This document shows, piece by piece, positions 28,705 to 36,941 of a DNA stretch of 64,000 nt. The position numbers and the translations under genes were made by a program. The stretch spans positions 2,231,656-2,295,655 of the forward strand of contig NZ_AP014815.1 in the NCBI RefSeq assembly GCF_001548095.1. The letters are read 5' to 3'. Source of the DNA: Geminocystis sp. NIES-3708 (GTDB lineage Bacteria; Cyanobacteriota; Cyanobacteriia; Cyanobacteriales; Cyanobacteriaceae). Position 1 is the stretch's first letter; each line of letters opens with the position of its first letter. The notes beneath the pieces are model-generated. The model ran no database searches, was not told the DNA's origin, and saw only the letters and a list, made by a program, of their open reading frames with translations.

Positions 28705-30248
28705 GAGTTTTCCTCCAAATAACTTTTTTGAATTAATGAAAAGTCAACAGATTGAACAATAATTCCTTCTTTTAATTGAAGTAAATCTTGAAAAATGGTG
28801 TTTTGATATTCATGAAAAAATTGAGGAATTAAATAACAATTTTTTGATATTGTTAAGTCTTGACTTTGTTGTAAAGCAAATTCATAAGTAAGTTCTTTAA
28901 TTAAATCTATTCTGTATTTATCATTAGTATTTGCTAAAGGTATATTGTTATTACGCACATAAAACTCAAGATTTACATATTTATAATCATAAATAATAAT
29001 AGTATTTTTTTTACTTTTTTCATCATAGTAATTTAATAGTAAGTCAGGTCTTAAAAGACGAGGTAATTCTTGTTTAAAATTTCTTTTTGTATATATGGGA
29101 TTAGAATATACAAAAATAACAGGTTCTAAATCATATTTTATTAACAATAAATCTTGCCAGTTTAAAAGATATTTTTTGTTAAAACTTTTTACTGGAGATG
29201 CTGTTTGATAAATCCATATTTGATTATTTTTATCTTTGGCAGAAATTAGATGATTACCAACTCTATTCATTTTATTAATATCTCTAAGATCATTATGATA
29301 TTTTTTTATACATATATCTGTATCTGCATAAGCTATATTGTCAAAACAGTTTTTGAAAAAGTAAGTGTGACACATATCTTCCCAAACAAAAGAAAATCCT
29401 TTAATTCCCCAGTATTCTCCGTCTTCGCCTTCAGGATTAATTTCTCCATATAAGAATAATTCTATAGCTTCATATAATTGCCAATAGTTGTTATCTTTAT
29501 AATGCGTATTTTTATCTATATTTTCTAAAGTTTCTTTGAGAATACTGATTGTTTCTAATGATGTCTCACTATCAAAAATAGACTGATGATTTGTTAAATA
29601 ATTATCTTGAAATGTTTCACTTAAAAATTTAATTTCCTGACGATGATCTTTAATTTGTTCAGAAACGTCACCATCTAATTGTTCAATAATTTCATCAAGA
29701 ATATAGCAATATAAAGTAACAATATCAGTGCTTTGATTTTCTAAAGTTGGACTAGCTAAGTCCATTGTATCGATAAAAATAACATCATTTTTTAAATAAA
29801 TTGCTTTGTATAAATACTTGTGAATGTCACTATATTTAATTTTCTCACTAGCCCTGATTTTATCTTTTAGGGATTGAATAATTAATGGATCATAGGCTTC
29901 TAATATATTTTCTAACATTCTGATTTTACTATAGATAATACAAGACTCTTGCTGATTATTTGTAAGAGTAACACCTCCATTTTTTGTTGTTGTTTGATCT
30001 TGATCTTGTTGATATTCTGAGTTATTTAGTTGAAACTTCTCATTATCGATATTATCGTTTTCAAATTTACGAAAAGTTCGATAAAGATCGAAAAACAGTT
30101 TCCTTACTAAATCAAAATCTTCTTCAGGAAATTCATCAAAACCAATAGGAAGATAAAATTCAAAACAATCTTCTACAATATTTTTTTTAATCCCTACGAA
30201 ATTATCTTTGGAATTTTTATTAATTCTTAAACTTGTAAAGTTAAACAT
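28701..30248 (-). CDS. McrC/LlaJI-like restriction nuclease subunit
   Basis: A 515-residue protein with a PD-(D/E)xK nuclease signature near the C-terminus: RPDLLL (P401-D402) and, 18 residues later, IIIYDYKY (D421, K423). A conserved-looking FSFVWEDMCHTYFF precedes it at about 286-298. It follows an McrB-type GTPase gene by 47 bp, the classic McrBC order. LlaJI-type enzymes have the same two-part layout; I assign the family from the motif plus neighbourhood. It should cut DNA (modified, or specifically recognised) when driven by the GTPase. The long N-terminal region may supply DNA recognition that the short McrB partner lacks. Confidence 0.72.
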   Translation of the reverse strand: MFNFTSLRINKNSKDNFVGIKKNIVEDCFEFYLPIGFDEFPEEDFDLVRKLFFDLYRTFRKFENDNIDNEKFQLNNSEYQQDQDQTTTKNGGVTLTNNQQESCIIYSKIRMLENILEAYDPLIIQSLKDKIRASEKIKYSDIHKYLYKAIYLKNDVIFIDTMDLASPTLENQSTDIVTLYCYILDEIIEQLDGDVSEQIKDHRQEIKFLSETFQDNYLTNHQSIFDSETSLETISILKETLENIDKNTHYKDNNYWQLYEAIELFLYGEINPEGEDGEYWGIKGFSFVWEDMCHTYFFKNCFDNIAYADTDICIKKYHNDLRDINKMNRVGNHLISAKDKNNQIWIYQTASPVKSFNKKYLLNWQDLLLIKYDLEPVIFVYSNPIYTKRNFKQELPRLLRPDLLLNYYDEKSKKNTIIIYDYKYVNLEFYVRNNNIPLANTNDKYRIDLIKELTYEFALQQSQDLTISKNCYLIPQFFHEYQNTIFQDLLQLKEGIIVQSVDFSLIQKSYLEENS

Positions 30249-30295
30249 AACAAAAAATTATTATAATGTAAATAGTCAATAAATTATTTCATCTA

Positions 30296-31519
30296 TTAAA
30301 AAGGTATATTATCCAAATTTTTTACGTTTATGAAACTATTTTCATCTATATCAATAACAATATTTAAGTCATACTTAATTTTGATTTTTTCTATAAAAAG
30401 ATTATGAAATCTTGTAAAATCACCAAAAGTAACTAACTGATCTGTGCCTAGATCTAAAAGCTCTAATAAAGGCTTTTTATCTCGATTAAAAACACTATCC
30501 CAAAGAAAAAACATTAATTTATTTCTAATTGATTCGGATGTTACGGGATAGTTCTTGATAAAATAAAATCCTATTTGCTTATCTTCAATACCTCTAATAG
30601 ATTGATGATGACTTTTAATAAATTTGTTAACTCCTCTTACTAATTCTCTCCATTCATCTTTTTCCAAATAACCCCAATACTCAGGATGTCCATTCCCATA
30701 TTTAGGTTCTGGAATGTCATTATTTTCTTCCCAGTCAATAAACTCCCACTCCCATCTTCTTTTAAAAGCACTATCCATAAAATAAATGGAATTATCAGAA
30801 GTATTCATAGTCCCTAGTATTGATAAATTCGGAGGAATTTTAATTGATCTGGAGTCTAAATTAATATAAAGGCATTCAACTCTATTTTGAAATGTTGATA
30901 AATTTTGTACCCAATGATCTTCGTGTGGGAATTTATATTCAAACCCGTCACCTGCTAATTCTTTCTCTTCTACTCCTATTAACCTTAATATTGTCAAAAG
31001 TTCTATTTCAGTAATATTAATACTATAAGATGACCAACCGTTATCTAGTTCATGATCATCTCTGTCTAACAGTTGAAAAACTGTGCCAAAAATAGCAGAT
31101 GAATTACCTCTATTAATTTCATCTATGATTAAGGCAACATTATTCGCTTTTTTACAAGCTTTTTGACGTGCCTCTTGAATAGCTTTAATTTTTTTTTCTT
31201 CATCTAAAAATTTGTAATCTTTATTTTTTGTTGGATCATCGTAATGATCTAGGATATTTTTATATGCTTGTGCTAATGCTCTTAAAAAATGACCTTCATG
31301 AAATTTATACTGAACATTTTTTCCTTTAGTTATAGGAACAAGTTTACCCATAAAATCACCATAAGTATATTCTGGATGAAATACTGTTTTTACTACATTT
31401 TCTGGATTTAGTTTTTCGTTGATTTTTAAGTCATTAGGAAGAATTTGATTAACAATTTTAAAACTTTTTCCAGTACCTGGATTTCCAAATAATATTTTTT
31501 GAATAGGACTACTAGGCAT
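30296..31519 (-). CDS. McrB-like AAA+ GTPase of a restriction system
   Basis: A 407-residue motor subunit. Walker A is GNPGTGKS at 12-19. Walker B with the McrB signature LIIDEINRGN is at 130-139, followed by SAIFGTVFQLLDRD. The MNTSDNS sensor is at 238-244 and arginines follow in AFKRRWEWEF. The family hydrolyses GTP to translocate DNA and activate the McrC nuclease. Unlike E. coli McrB there is no N-terminal DNA-binding domain: the P-loop starts at residue 12. The ATG at 31519 fits because the P-loop follows directly. Upstream lies an acidic 212-residue gene (92 bp gap), downstream the McrC-like gene. Confidence 0.85.
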   Translation of the reverse strand: MPSSPIQKILFGNPGTGKSFKIVNQILPNDLKINEKLNPENVVKTVFHPEYTYGDFMGKLVPITKGKNVQYKFHEGHFLRALAQAYKNILDHYDDPTKNKDYKFLDEEKKIKAIQEARQKACKKANNVALIIDEINRGNSSAIFGTVFQLLDRDDHELDNGWSSYSINITEIELLTILRLIGVEEKELAGDGFEYKFPHEDHWVQNLSTFQNRVECLYINLDSRSIKIPPNLSILGTMNTSDNSIYFMDSAFKRRWEWEFIDWEENNDIPEPKYGNGHPEYWGYLEKDEWRELVRGVNKFIKSHHQSIRGIEDKQIGFYFIKNYPVTSESIRNKLMFFLWDSVFNRDKKPLLELLDLGTDQLVTFGDFTRFHNLFIEKIKIKYDLNIVIDIDENSFINVKNLDNIPF

Positions 31520-31611
31520 ATTAAATGTACTAAATATAGGGTATTAAGTCACAATACTATAATTTGAGAATTAATTAAAATAATATCTACCAACGTAATC
31601 AACGCATTGCA

Positions 31612-32250
31612 CTAATCATCACGAAATTGATCCCATGCGGCTTGATTAAAAGTAGAAGGATCTCCCCAATCTACTCCCTCATAAGGATCTGAGTTACTAT
31701 AATAGTGATAATCATCATAATCATCTGGCTCTGATTCTTGTTCATGCCAATCTACTTCATCTTCTTGTATCTCATCTTCATATTCTAAATAATCATCCGT
31801 AATACTATTTTCTTCTGTATTTGATTTAGTTAGCGAGACATCTAAACCATTATCCCTAAATTCCTTAACGATTTCATGGAGAGGATCTTCTAATAAATCT
31901 AATAATTTTTCTGGAGAAATTGTATTTTTATCAAGTTGTAAGGCTTCAATTAAATATTCTCCTATTTTGATATTTTTGCGACTATTCCAAGCCCCAACAT
32001 ATAACAAGATATTACTGCTTTTTTGATAATAATTATATAAATGTTGTTGATAGTCTATTTCAGCTAAATAGTAGTAAAGTTGCTCAGGATTTTGAATGTT
32101 TAATTTAGATAAAGCCTCGCAAATTTCCTCATCGTAATGATTCACTAATTCCATGTCTGTAGAGTTGGTTAAATAAACCGCTAAATAATAAGCACGTTCT
32201 TTGATTAATTTAGGTAAAGTTTGGCATTCATTTTCATTATTACAACACAC
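31612..32250 (-). CDS. Hypothetical acidic protein (212+ residues), start uncertain
   Basis: The first standard start in frame is a GTG at 32250. The frame stays open to 32421, and the upstream part looks coding (SLIGQHTAVKDKSAQILESI, NNQIKEKLLTIK) but has no ATG, GTG or TTG. An ATA at 32403 followed by KSFFSNLFNLG is the natural N-terminus. An ATG at 32425 lies in another frame (MTHPNTEDKIIF). The start may have mutated, or a frameshift may be present. The C-terminal 80 residues are very acidic with YHYYSNSDPYEG. It is the first gene of the probable restriction operon. Family unknown. Confidence 0.6.
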   Translation of the reverse strand: MCCNNENECQTLPKLIKERAYYLAVYLTNSTDMELVNHYDEEICEALSKLNIQNPEQLYYYLAEIDYQQHLYNYYQKSSNILLYVGAWNSRKNIKIGEYLIEALQLDKNTISPEKLLDLLEDPLHEIVKEFRDNGLDVSLTKSNTEENSITDDYLEYEDEIQEDEVDWHEQESEPDDYDDYHYYSNSDPYEGVDWGDPSTFNQAAWDQFRDD

Positions 32251-32548
32251 TTTAATTGTTAATAATTTTTCCTTAATTTGATTGTTGATACTTTCAAGAA
32301 TTTGGGCTGATTTATCTTTTACTGCTGTATGTTGTCCAATTAGTGAAGTTAAAGAATATTCTGAACTGCCAAGGTTGAATAAGTTGCTGAAAAATGATTT
32401 TATCCTCTGTGTTAGGATGAGTCATAATTGGTTTTGGTGTTAGTTTTCAACGGTTATATTTATCATATCCCGACATTTACGAAATTATCTATAATTTAAT
32501 GCGAATGAGGAAAGCCATATCGATAAAGATGATACTAGGATAGTTTAT

Positions 32549-32971
32549 TTATTCTGCAAAAAGGCTATAAAAATCTTGATAAGTGACAATTTTCGTTTTC
32601 TCAAACTCTTTAATAATTAATAAATCTAAATCTCCTGTAATTAGATAATCTGCATTACTATCTTTTGCTAAAGCTAACAAATAATTATCTTTTAAATCTC
32701 GACAAATATTAACAGTTGATTTTACTTCAATAACTAACCCAACAACTTGCAAAAAATCAATTAACTCCGATACTTTAACGGGAGAAAAATATTTTTGTAA
32801 TTTTGGTCTTTTAGTGACAACATTAATTTCTTCCAACAGTTGAGAAGAAAAAATAGGTTGAATGGTTTTGTTAACTAATAAATCTTTTAAACTACTTAAT
32901 TGCTTTCCAATTAAAAAGCTAATCCAAAGGTTAGTATCTATAATTACCTTACAAGGTTTGTTGTTTTTCAT
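32549..32971 (-). CDS. PIN-domain toxin (putative ribonuclease)
   Basis: A 140-residue PIN-domain protein of the kind annotated as putative toxin-antitoxin component. The first acidic residue is in VIIDTNLWISFLIG, the next in ICRDLKDNYLLALA (D and N), and the last in ADYLITGDLDLL. Such enzymes are Mg2+-dependent RNases held in check by a cognate antitoxin. The gene overlaps its upstream partner by 23 nt, typical of a type II module. It appears intact. Confidence 0.82.
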   Translation of the reverse strand: MKNNKPCKVIIDTNLWISFLIGKQLSSLKDLLVNKTIQPIFSSQLLEEINVVTKRPKLQKYFSPVKVSELIDFLQVVGLVIEVKSTVNICRDLKDNYLLALAKDSNADYLITGDLDLLIIKEFEKTKIVTYQDFYSLFAE

Positions 32972-33179
32972 AAATTTCTGCTCTTACTGTTTCCACTTCT
33001 TCATTAACTATGTCGAGAGAAATTTCATCATTTTTAAATACTTCTAAAAATTCTGTTAATTTTTGATTTAAAGTATCTTTTTCTAAGGCTTGACTTAACT
33101 TAATTTTTTCTTCTTGAGATAACTGTTGTACTAATTCTAATACTTGCTCAAACTCCAATTTTAATGATAACTGAGGCAT
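32949..33179 (-). CDS. Antitoxin partner of the PIN toxin
   Basis: A 76-residue protein starting MPQLSLKLEFEQVLELVQQL, with helical, charged content (QEEKIKLSQALEKD), as expected for a small antitoxin. It overlaps the PIN toxin start by 23 nt. No sequence family was recognised beyond that; the role rests on position and size. Confidence 0.7.
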   Translation of the reverse strand: MPQLSLKLEFEQVLELVQQLSQEEKIKLSQALEKDTLNQKLTEFLEVFKNDEISLDIVNEEVETVRAEIYEKQQTL

Positions 33180-33483
33180 ATTATTAATAAATAAGAGTGA
33201 ATAAATAAAGGTTAAATTTAAACTAATTAAACGAAGCTAAGATGTGACTAGCTTTTATTTAAAATCTTGCTTTACACTGTAGCCTTTAAGTTTAACACAA
33301 AGGAATTGCGAAGGCGATAATAATAAAGCCTAAAATTTAAGGAATCTAAGCCCTCTGGAAATAGCTTTATCACTATATTAGTATAGTTAATTTATTTGTC
33401 ATTTAAAAATAGTAATGCTTGTATTATTCAGTTTATCTCGAATTAAACTAAAATCGAAGTAATGATAAATAACCTTAAAAAGT
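33180..33483. other. Intergenic spacer between divergent toxin-antitoxin modules
   Basis: 304 bp, AT-rich, expected to carry promoters for both directions. No gene or repeat recognised. Confidence 0.4.
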
Positions 33484-33708
33484 ATGTTAAAAAGCTATGA
33501 AGCTATCTATGACAATGGACAAGTGAAATGGTTGGAAGATACACCAAAAGTTACTTCCGCCCATGTCATTATAACCATTCTTGAAGAATCGAATAAAAGT
33601 GTTTTTAGCCGTCGTCAACCTCCTGAATTTATAGCGGGGAAAGGAAAAACATTAGGAGATATTGTTAGCCCTATTGTTGATGAAGATGACTGGGAATGCC
33701 TAAAATGA
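33484..33708 (+). CDS. Antitoxin of a degraded PIN module (74 residues)
   Basis: Starts MLKSYEAIYDNGQVKWLED and ends GKGKTLGDIVSPIVDEDDWE, a pattern I know from cyanobacterial antitoxins that precede PIN toxins. Its stop overlaps the ATG of the next frame by 4 nt (ATGA). That frame opens as a PIN toxin but ends after 18 residues, so this antitoxin appears to be orphaned. Confidence 0.65.
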   Translation: MLKSYEAIYDNGQVKWLEDTPKVTSAHVIITILEESNKSVFSRRQPPEFIAGKGKTLGDIVSPIVDEDDWECLK

Positions 33709-33761
33709 TTAACCTTGATACACATATTTGGTTTTGGTTTATCAATCAAGAATTTGACTGA
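33705..33761 (+). pseudogene. PIN toxin stub
   Basis: MINLDTHIWFWFINQEFD then TGA. The LDTHIWFW strand is the classic start of a PIN toxin with its first catalytic Asp. The rest of the domain is missing from the DNA that follows, so this is a truncated remnant. Confidence 0.7.
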
Positions 33762-33876
33762 TTTTTTAAACATGGGTTGCAATTTAGAGCAAAAATGAAC
33801 CATAAAACCATAATTAGGTACTTTATTATTACAACATATTGAACTTGAAAAATATTTACTAAAATAATAAAAAACT

Positions 33877-34110
33877 ATGATAAATATTGAAACTAAAATA
33901 TTAGAAACTTTAGACAAAATGCCCGTATCTTTGCAAGAAGAATTATTGCATTATGCGGAGTATCTTCAGGAAAAATATAGCGAAAATAATGGAAATATAA
34001 ACACTTCTAATCAAAAACGTCGCTCAGGTATTTTAGAGGGTACTTTTGTTTTACCCTTACCTGATGATTTTGATGAATCTTTAGAAGATTTTGAGGAATA
34101 TATGAGATGA
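33877..34110 (+). CDS. DUF2281-like antitoxin (77 residues)
   Basis: Starts MINIETKILETLDKMPVSLQ, continues EELLHYAEYLQEKY, and ends with a RSGILEGTFVLPLPDDFDE block. This layout is typical of DUF2281/VapB-type antitoxins in cyanobacteria, which are normally followed by a PIN toxin overlapping the stop. Here a PIN toxin follows, but its normal ATG is out of frame (see the next feature). Confidence 0.7.
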   Translation: MINIETKILETLDKMPVSLQEELLHYAEYLQEKYSENNGNINTSNQKRRSGILEGTFVLPLPDDFDESLEDFEEYMR

Positions 34111-34494
34111 AATGGTTATTTATTAGATACTCATGCTTTTATTTGGTTGTCAGAAAACGATCCTAATTTGCCAATTAATCTAAGACAAAAAATTGACTCC
34201 GCCGAAAAAGTTTATTTAAGTATTATTAGCCTTTGGGAGATTGCCATTAAAATCAATATCGGGAAATTATCCCTTAAAAAAAGTTATCAACATATTGAAA
34301 ATGAACTAAAATTATCGGACATTCTCTTATTACCAATTACTTTTGCTAACACTCAAAGACTATGCAATTTACCATTATATCATCGAGATCCTTTTGATAG
34401 AATGTTAATTGTTCAAGCAATGGAAAGAGAATTAATTTTAGTGAGTAAAGATACTAAATTTTCTGCTTATCCCATTGAAATATTACGGGAATAA
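34111..34494 (+). pseudogene. PIN toxin whose start is lost by a one-base shift
   Basis: Immediately after the antitoxin TGA (34108-34110) and in the same frame, the DNA reads NGYLLDTHAFIWLSEND and continues as a full PIN domain (SIISLWEIAIKINIGKL, HRDPFDRMLIVQAM) to a stop at 34494. The expected toxin start ATGAATGGT appears as ATGAAATGG, one A too many, which throws the ATG out of frame. The first usable codon in frame is a TTG at 34147, which would drop the catalytic LLDTHAFIW strand. As read, the toxin is disabled unless stop read-through joins it to the antitoxin. Confidence 0.65.
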
Positions 34495-34631
34495 AAATCA
34501 AACTAAGTAACGACATCTCAGAAATTATTAATATTTAAAACAAAAAAGGACAAGTTTCTCCCTATCAAGTCAAACAATTTTTAGCATTGATTGAAAAATA
34601 TAATTTAACTTTAGATAAAGAGGAATAAAAT

Positions 34632-34853
34632 ATGCAAGACTACCATATTAATATATTCTATAGTGAAGAAGATCAAGGTTATATTGCTGATATTCCAGAT
34701 CTTACATATTGTTCTGCTTACGGGAAAACTCCAGAAGAAGCATTACAAGAAGTTTTAATTGCTAAAAAAGCATGGTTAGAAGTTGCTAAAGAAAAAAATA
34801 AGCTCATTCCTTTGCCTAAATATAAACCAATTATTTATCAAATTGCTGGATAG
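34632..34853 (+). CDS. HicB-family antitoxin (73 residues)
   Basis: MQDYHINIFYSEEDQGYIADIPDL followed by CSAYGKTPEEALQEVLIA is the standard HicB partial RNase H fold. No HicA toxin follows. Upstream (about 34538-34628) a frame without a start codon reads GQVSPYQVKQFLALIEKYNL and ends 3 bp before this ATG, perhaps the tail of a lost partner gene. The antitoxin itself looks intact. Confidence 0.75.
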   Translation: MQDYHINIFYSEEDQGYIADIPDLTYCSAYGKTPEEALQEVLIAKKAWLEVAKEKNKLIPLPKYKPIIYQIAG

Positions 34854-34874
34854 TTAAATTTCGATATTTAAATC

Positions 34875-36929
34875 TTAATATAAAAGAGCAATAGCCTCTC
34901 CTATTTGTTTAACTTTATTCACTAATTCGGGGGGATTAATTACCTTAACTTGCCCACCAAAACCGACAATCCATCTTAATAAATCAATATCTTCTAATGA
35001 CCATAATGGTAATTTTACTTGAAAACAATTAGGATAGTTTTTATCATCTGTTTTTTTAAGGGTAAAAGGGGCTTTTTTCTCATTACTTTTATGAAGAGGG
35101 GGAGACATTTTCATCTGTTTTAAAGGAAAGCGATTTGTACCTTCACTGATAAACTTAAAAATATAATCACTAAACCATAATTCGATCGTTATTTCGGCTT
35201 TACTTTTCTGTTTACGATCGAAATATAGTTTTTGTAATTTGACGTTATTACCAAGAAAAATTCCGCCACTAGCTTGATATAGTTTTTGTAATTTATTTAA
35301 GGCATTTATTTGTTGCTTTTCATCCCGTGATTGATGTTGTTTTCTGCCTAAAAATAACCTGTCTAATCTTTCAAATTTCAGTAAGCCTTTATTTTCTCCT
35401 TCTGCCCATTCATAACCTAAATACCAGCCAATGTTATGAAAAACTATTTGTAATGGATAAATTAGAAAATAACTATTATCTTCTGTTTGATTATTTTGAA
35501 AGTCATGATTATTAAATTCGGCACTGCTTAAAAAACGATTTAATTCTAATAATTCTCCCTTTTCGATCGAACTTTCTACCTGATCAATTTTACTTGCTAA
35601 AGAGGTATTAGGAAGACTGTTTAAATCGACAATATTTTTATTATAAATTGCCCTAACAGGGTAACTTTCGGGGTGAGCAATTTTAGCATCTCCCAGACGA
35701 CTTTTAAAGGTTTCATAGACCGATAAAGCGACAGGATCTGATAAACTATTAGCTTGGGCTTCTAACAGTCTAAATAGTTTAATTAATTCGTTTGCAGATA
35801 AGATTCCTGTGCCAATAAAATAACCTTTTTTCATAGTAAAATCTGGTAAAATTCCAAAGGGTTTTAAAACTTTTTCTATATCTTTACGAATACTATCAGG
35901 ACAGTTAAAGTTAATAATTCCTGGAGAAATCATAGCATTAACTAGACTTTGTAAACATCCTTCTTGTTTATTCCATGTAAAAGGGTGATGAATAATAAAA
36001 TTAATGGTTTTAATTAATCGCTCAAAGGGTTCAATATCTGAGTAAGGATGAGTAACTAAATCCTCAATTTCGAGTGTTTTTATTTCTATTTTTTGATTAA
36101 ATTTACTGCCAATAATACCAATATTTTCTAACCAAAGTAAATCTTTTTTGATGGCTTTTGGTTGAGCATAAATAGGATGAATATGGTGAGCTAAAATTGC
36201 ACAAATTTCCTCTATTTCTGTGTCAAATTTAATATTTTTACCGAATATTTGTTCTATCAATTCAGGGTTATATGATGATAAATTACCGATGTTAGGATAT
36301 TTAATAATTAAGCTGATGAGGTGCAGAAGTCGATCAAAATCTAGTAACCTTGAATAAGAGTGAAATTTTACTTTACTATTAGCAGGGCGATTGTGACGAT
36401 TAACTTGAGTGCGACTTAATTTTGAGACTTTATCATTGAATTGATGAACTTCTAATTTATCATCTTTAAAAGGTATGTCATAAACAGCTAAAAAACCCTC
36501 CGCAGGAAGGGGAGGAAAATTTCTTAGGGATTGATATAAATTAGTTATAACATCATCTGGTACTTGGCGTTTTCGCCTTTGATTCCATTCTAAACAAATA
36601 TTTAAAGGAGTTTTTAAATACCAACCAATCCAGTTAACATTGTCATATTGTGTTAACTTTTCCAACAGAGAAATTCGCCACCATCTTTTAGCGTTAGTAG
36701 CATCATAAATAATCGGTTTTCCTGCTTGAATATAACTGTCAATTTGTTTAAATATTTCTGCTTCAATTAACTGCCAATCTCCTTGTATATTTTCATCTCC
36801 AAAAAGTTGTTTTCTAATGTTATCTGTAGAGATAATTTGATAACTTGAGTCTTGTTTAATAATGTGTTTAGCTAGAGTTGATTTACCACTACTTGGGCAA
36901 CCAATTAAGATGTGTGAAATAATAGACAT
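34875..36929 (-). CDS. P-loop polynucleotide-kinase-like / WYL-domain fusion, retron-linked
   Basis: A 684-residue protein, last gene of the retron operon (12 bp after the HEPN-like gene). Residues 1-155 form a P-loop kinase domain of the AAA_33/polynucleotide-kinase type: Walker A GCPSSGKST (10-18), ISTDNIRKQLFGDE, IIYDATNAKRWWR, and NQRRKRQVPDDVI as a lid. Residues about 190-470 are helical and unrecognised, with AHHIHP near 248. Residues about 488-684 resemble a WYL domain with its C-terminal extension: LQIVFHNIGWYLGYEW (W502-Y503-L504) and LLRWIVGFGGQVKVINP at the end. WYL domains sense ligands such as nucleic-acid fragments or nucleotides and regulate defence genes. A phosphotransfer step on nucleic acid is plausible but unproven. 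Confidence 0.75.
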   Translation of the reverse strand: MSIISHILIGCPSSGKSTLAKHIIKQDSSYQIISTDNIRKQLFGDENIQGDWQLIEAEIFKQIDSYIQAGKPIIYDATNAKRWWRISLLEKLTQYDNVNWIGWYLKTPLNICLEWNQRRKRQVPDDVITNLYQSLRNFPPLPAEGFLAVYDIPFKDDKLEVHQFNDKVSKLSRTQVNRHNRPANSKVKFHSYSRLLDFDRLLHLISLIIKYPNIGNLSSYNPELIEQIFGKNIKFDTEIEEICAILAHHIHPIYAQPKAIKKDLLWLENIGIIGSKFNQKIEIKTLEIEDLVTHPYSDIEPFERLIKTINFIIHHPFTWNKQEGCLQSLVNAMISPGIINFNCPDSIRKDIEKVLKPFGILPDFTMKKGYFIGTGILSANELIKLFRLLEAQANSLSDPVALSVYETFKSRLGDAKIAHPESYPVRAIYNKNIVDLNSLPNTSLASKIDQVESSIEKGELLELNRFLSSAEFNNHDFQNNQTEDNSYFLIYPLQIVFHNIGWYLGYEWAEGENKGLLKFERLDRLFLGRKQHQSRDEKQQINALNKLQKLYQASGGIFLGNNVKLQKLYFDRKQKSKAEITIELWFSDYIFKFISEGTNRFPLKQMKMSPPLHKSNEKKAPFTLKKTDDKNYPNCFQVKLPLWSLEDIDLLRWIVGFGGQVKVINPPELVNKVKQIGEAIALLY

Positions 36930-36941
36930 AATTTTGATATG

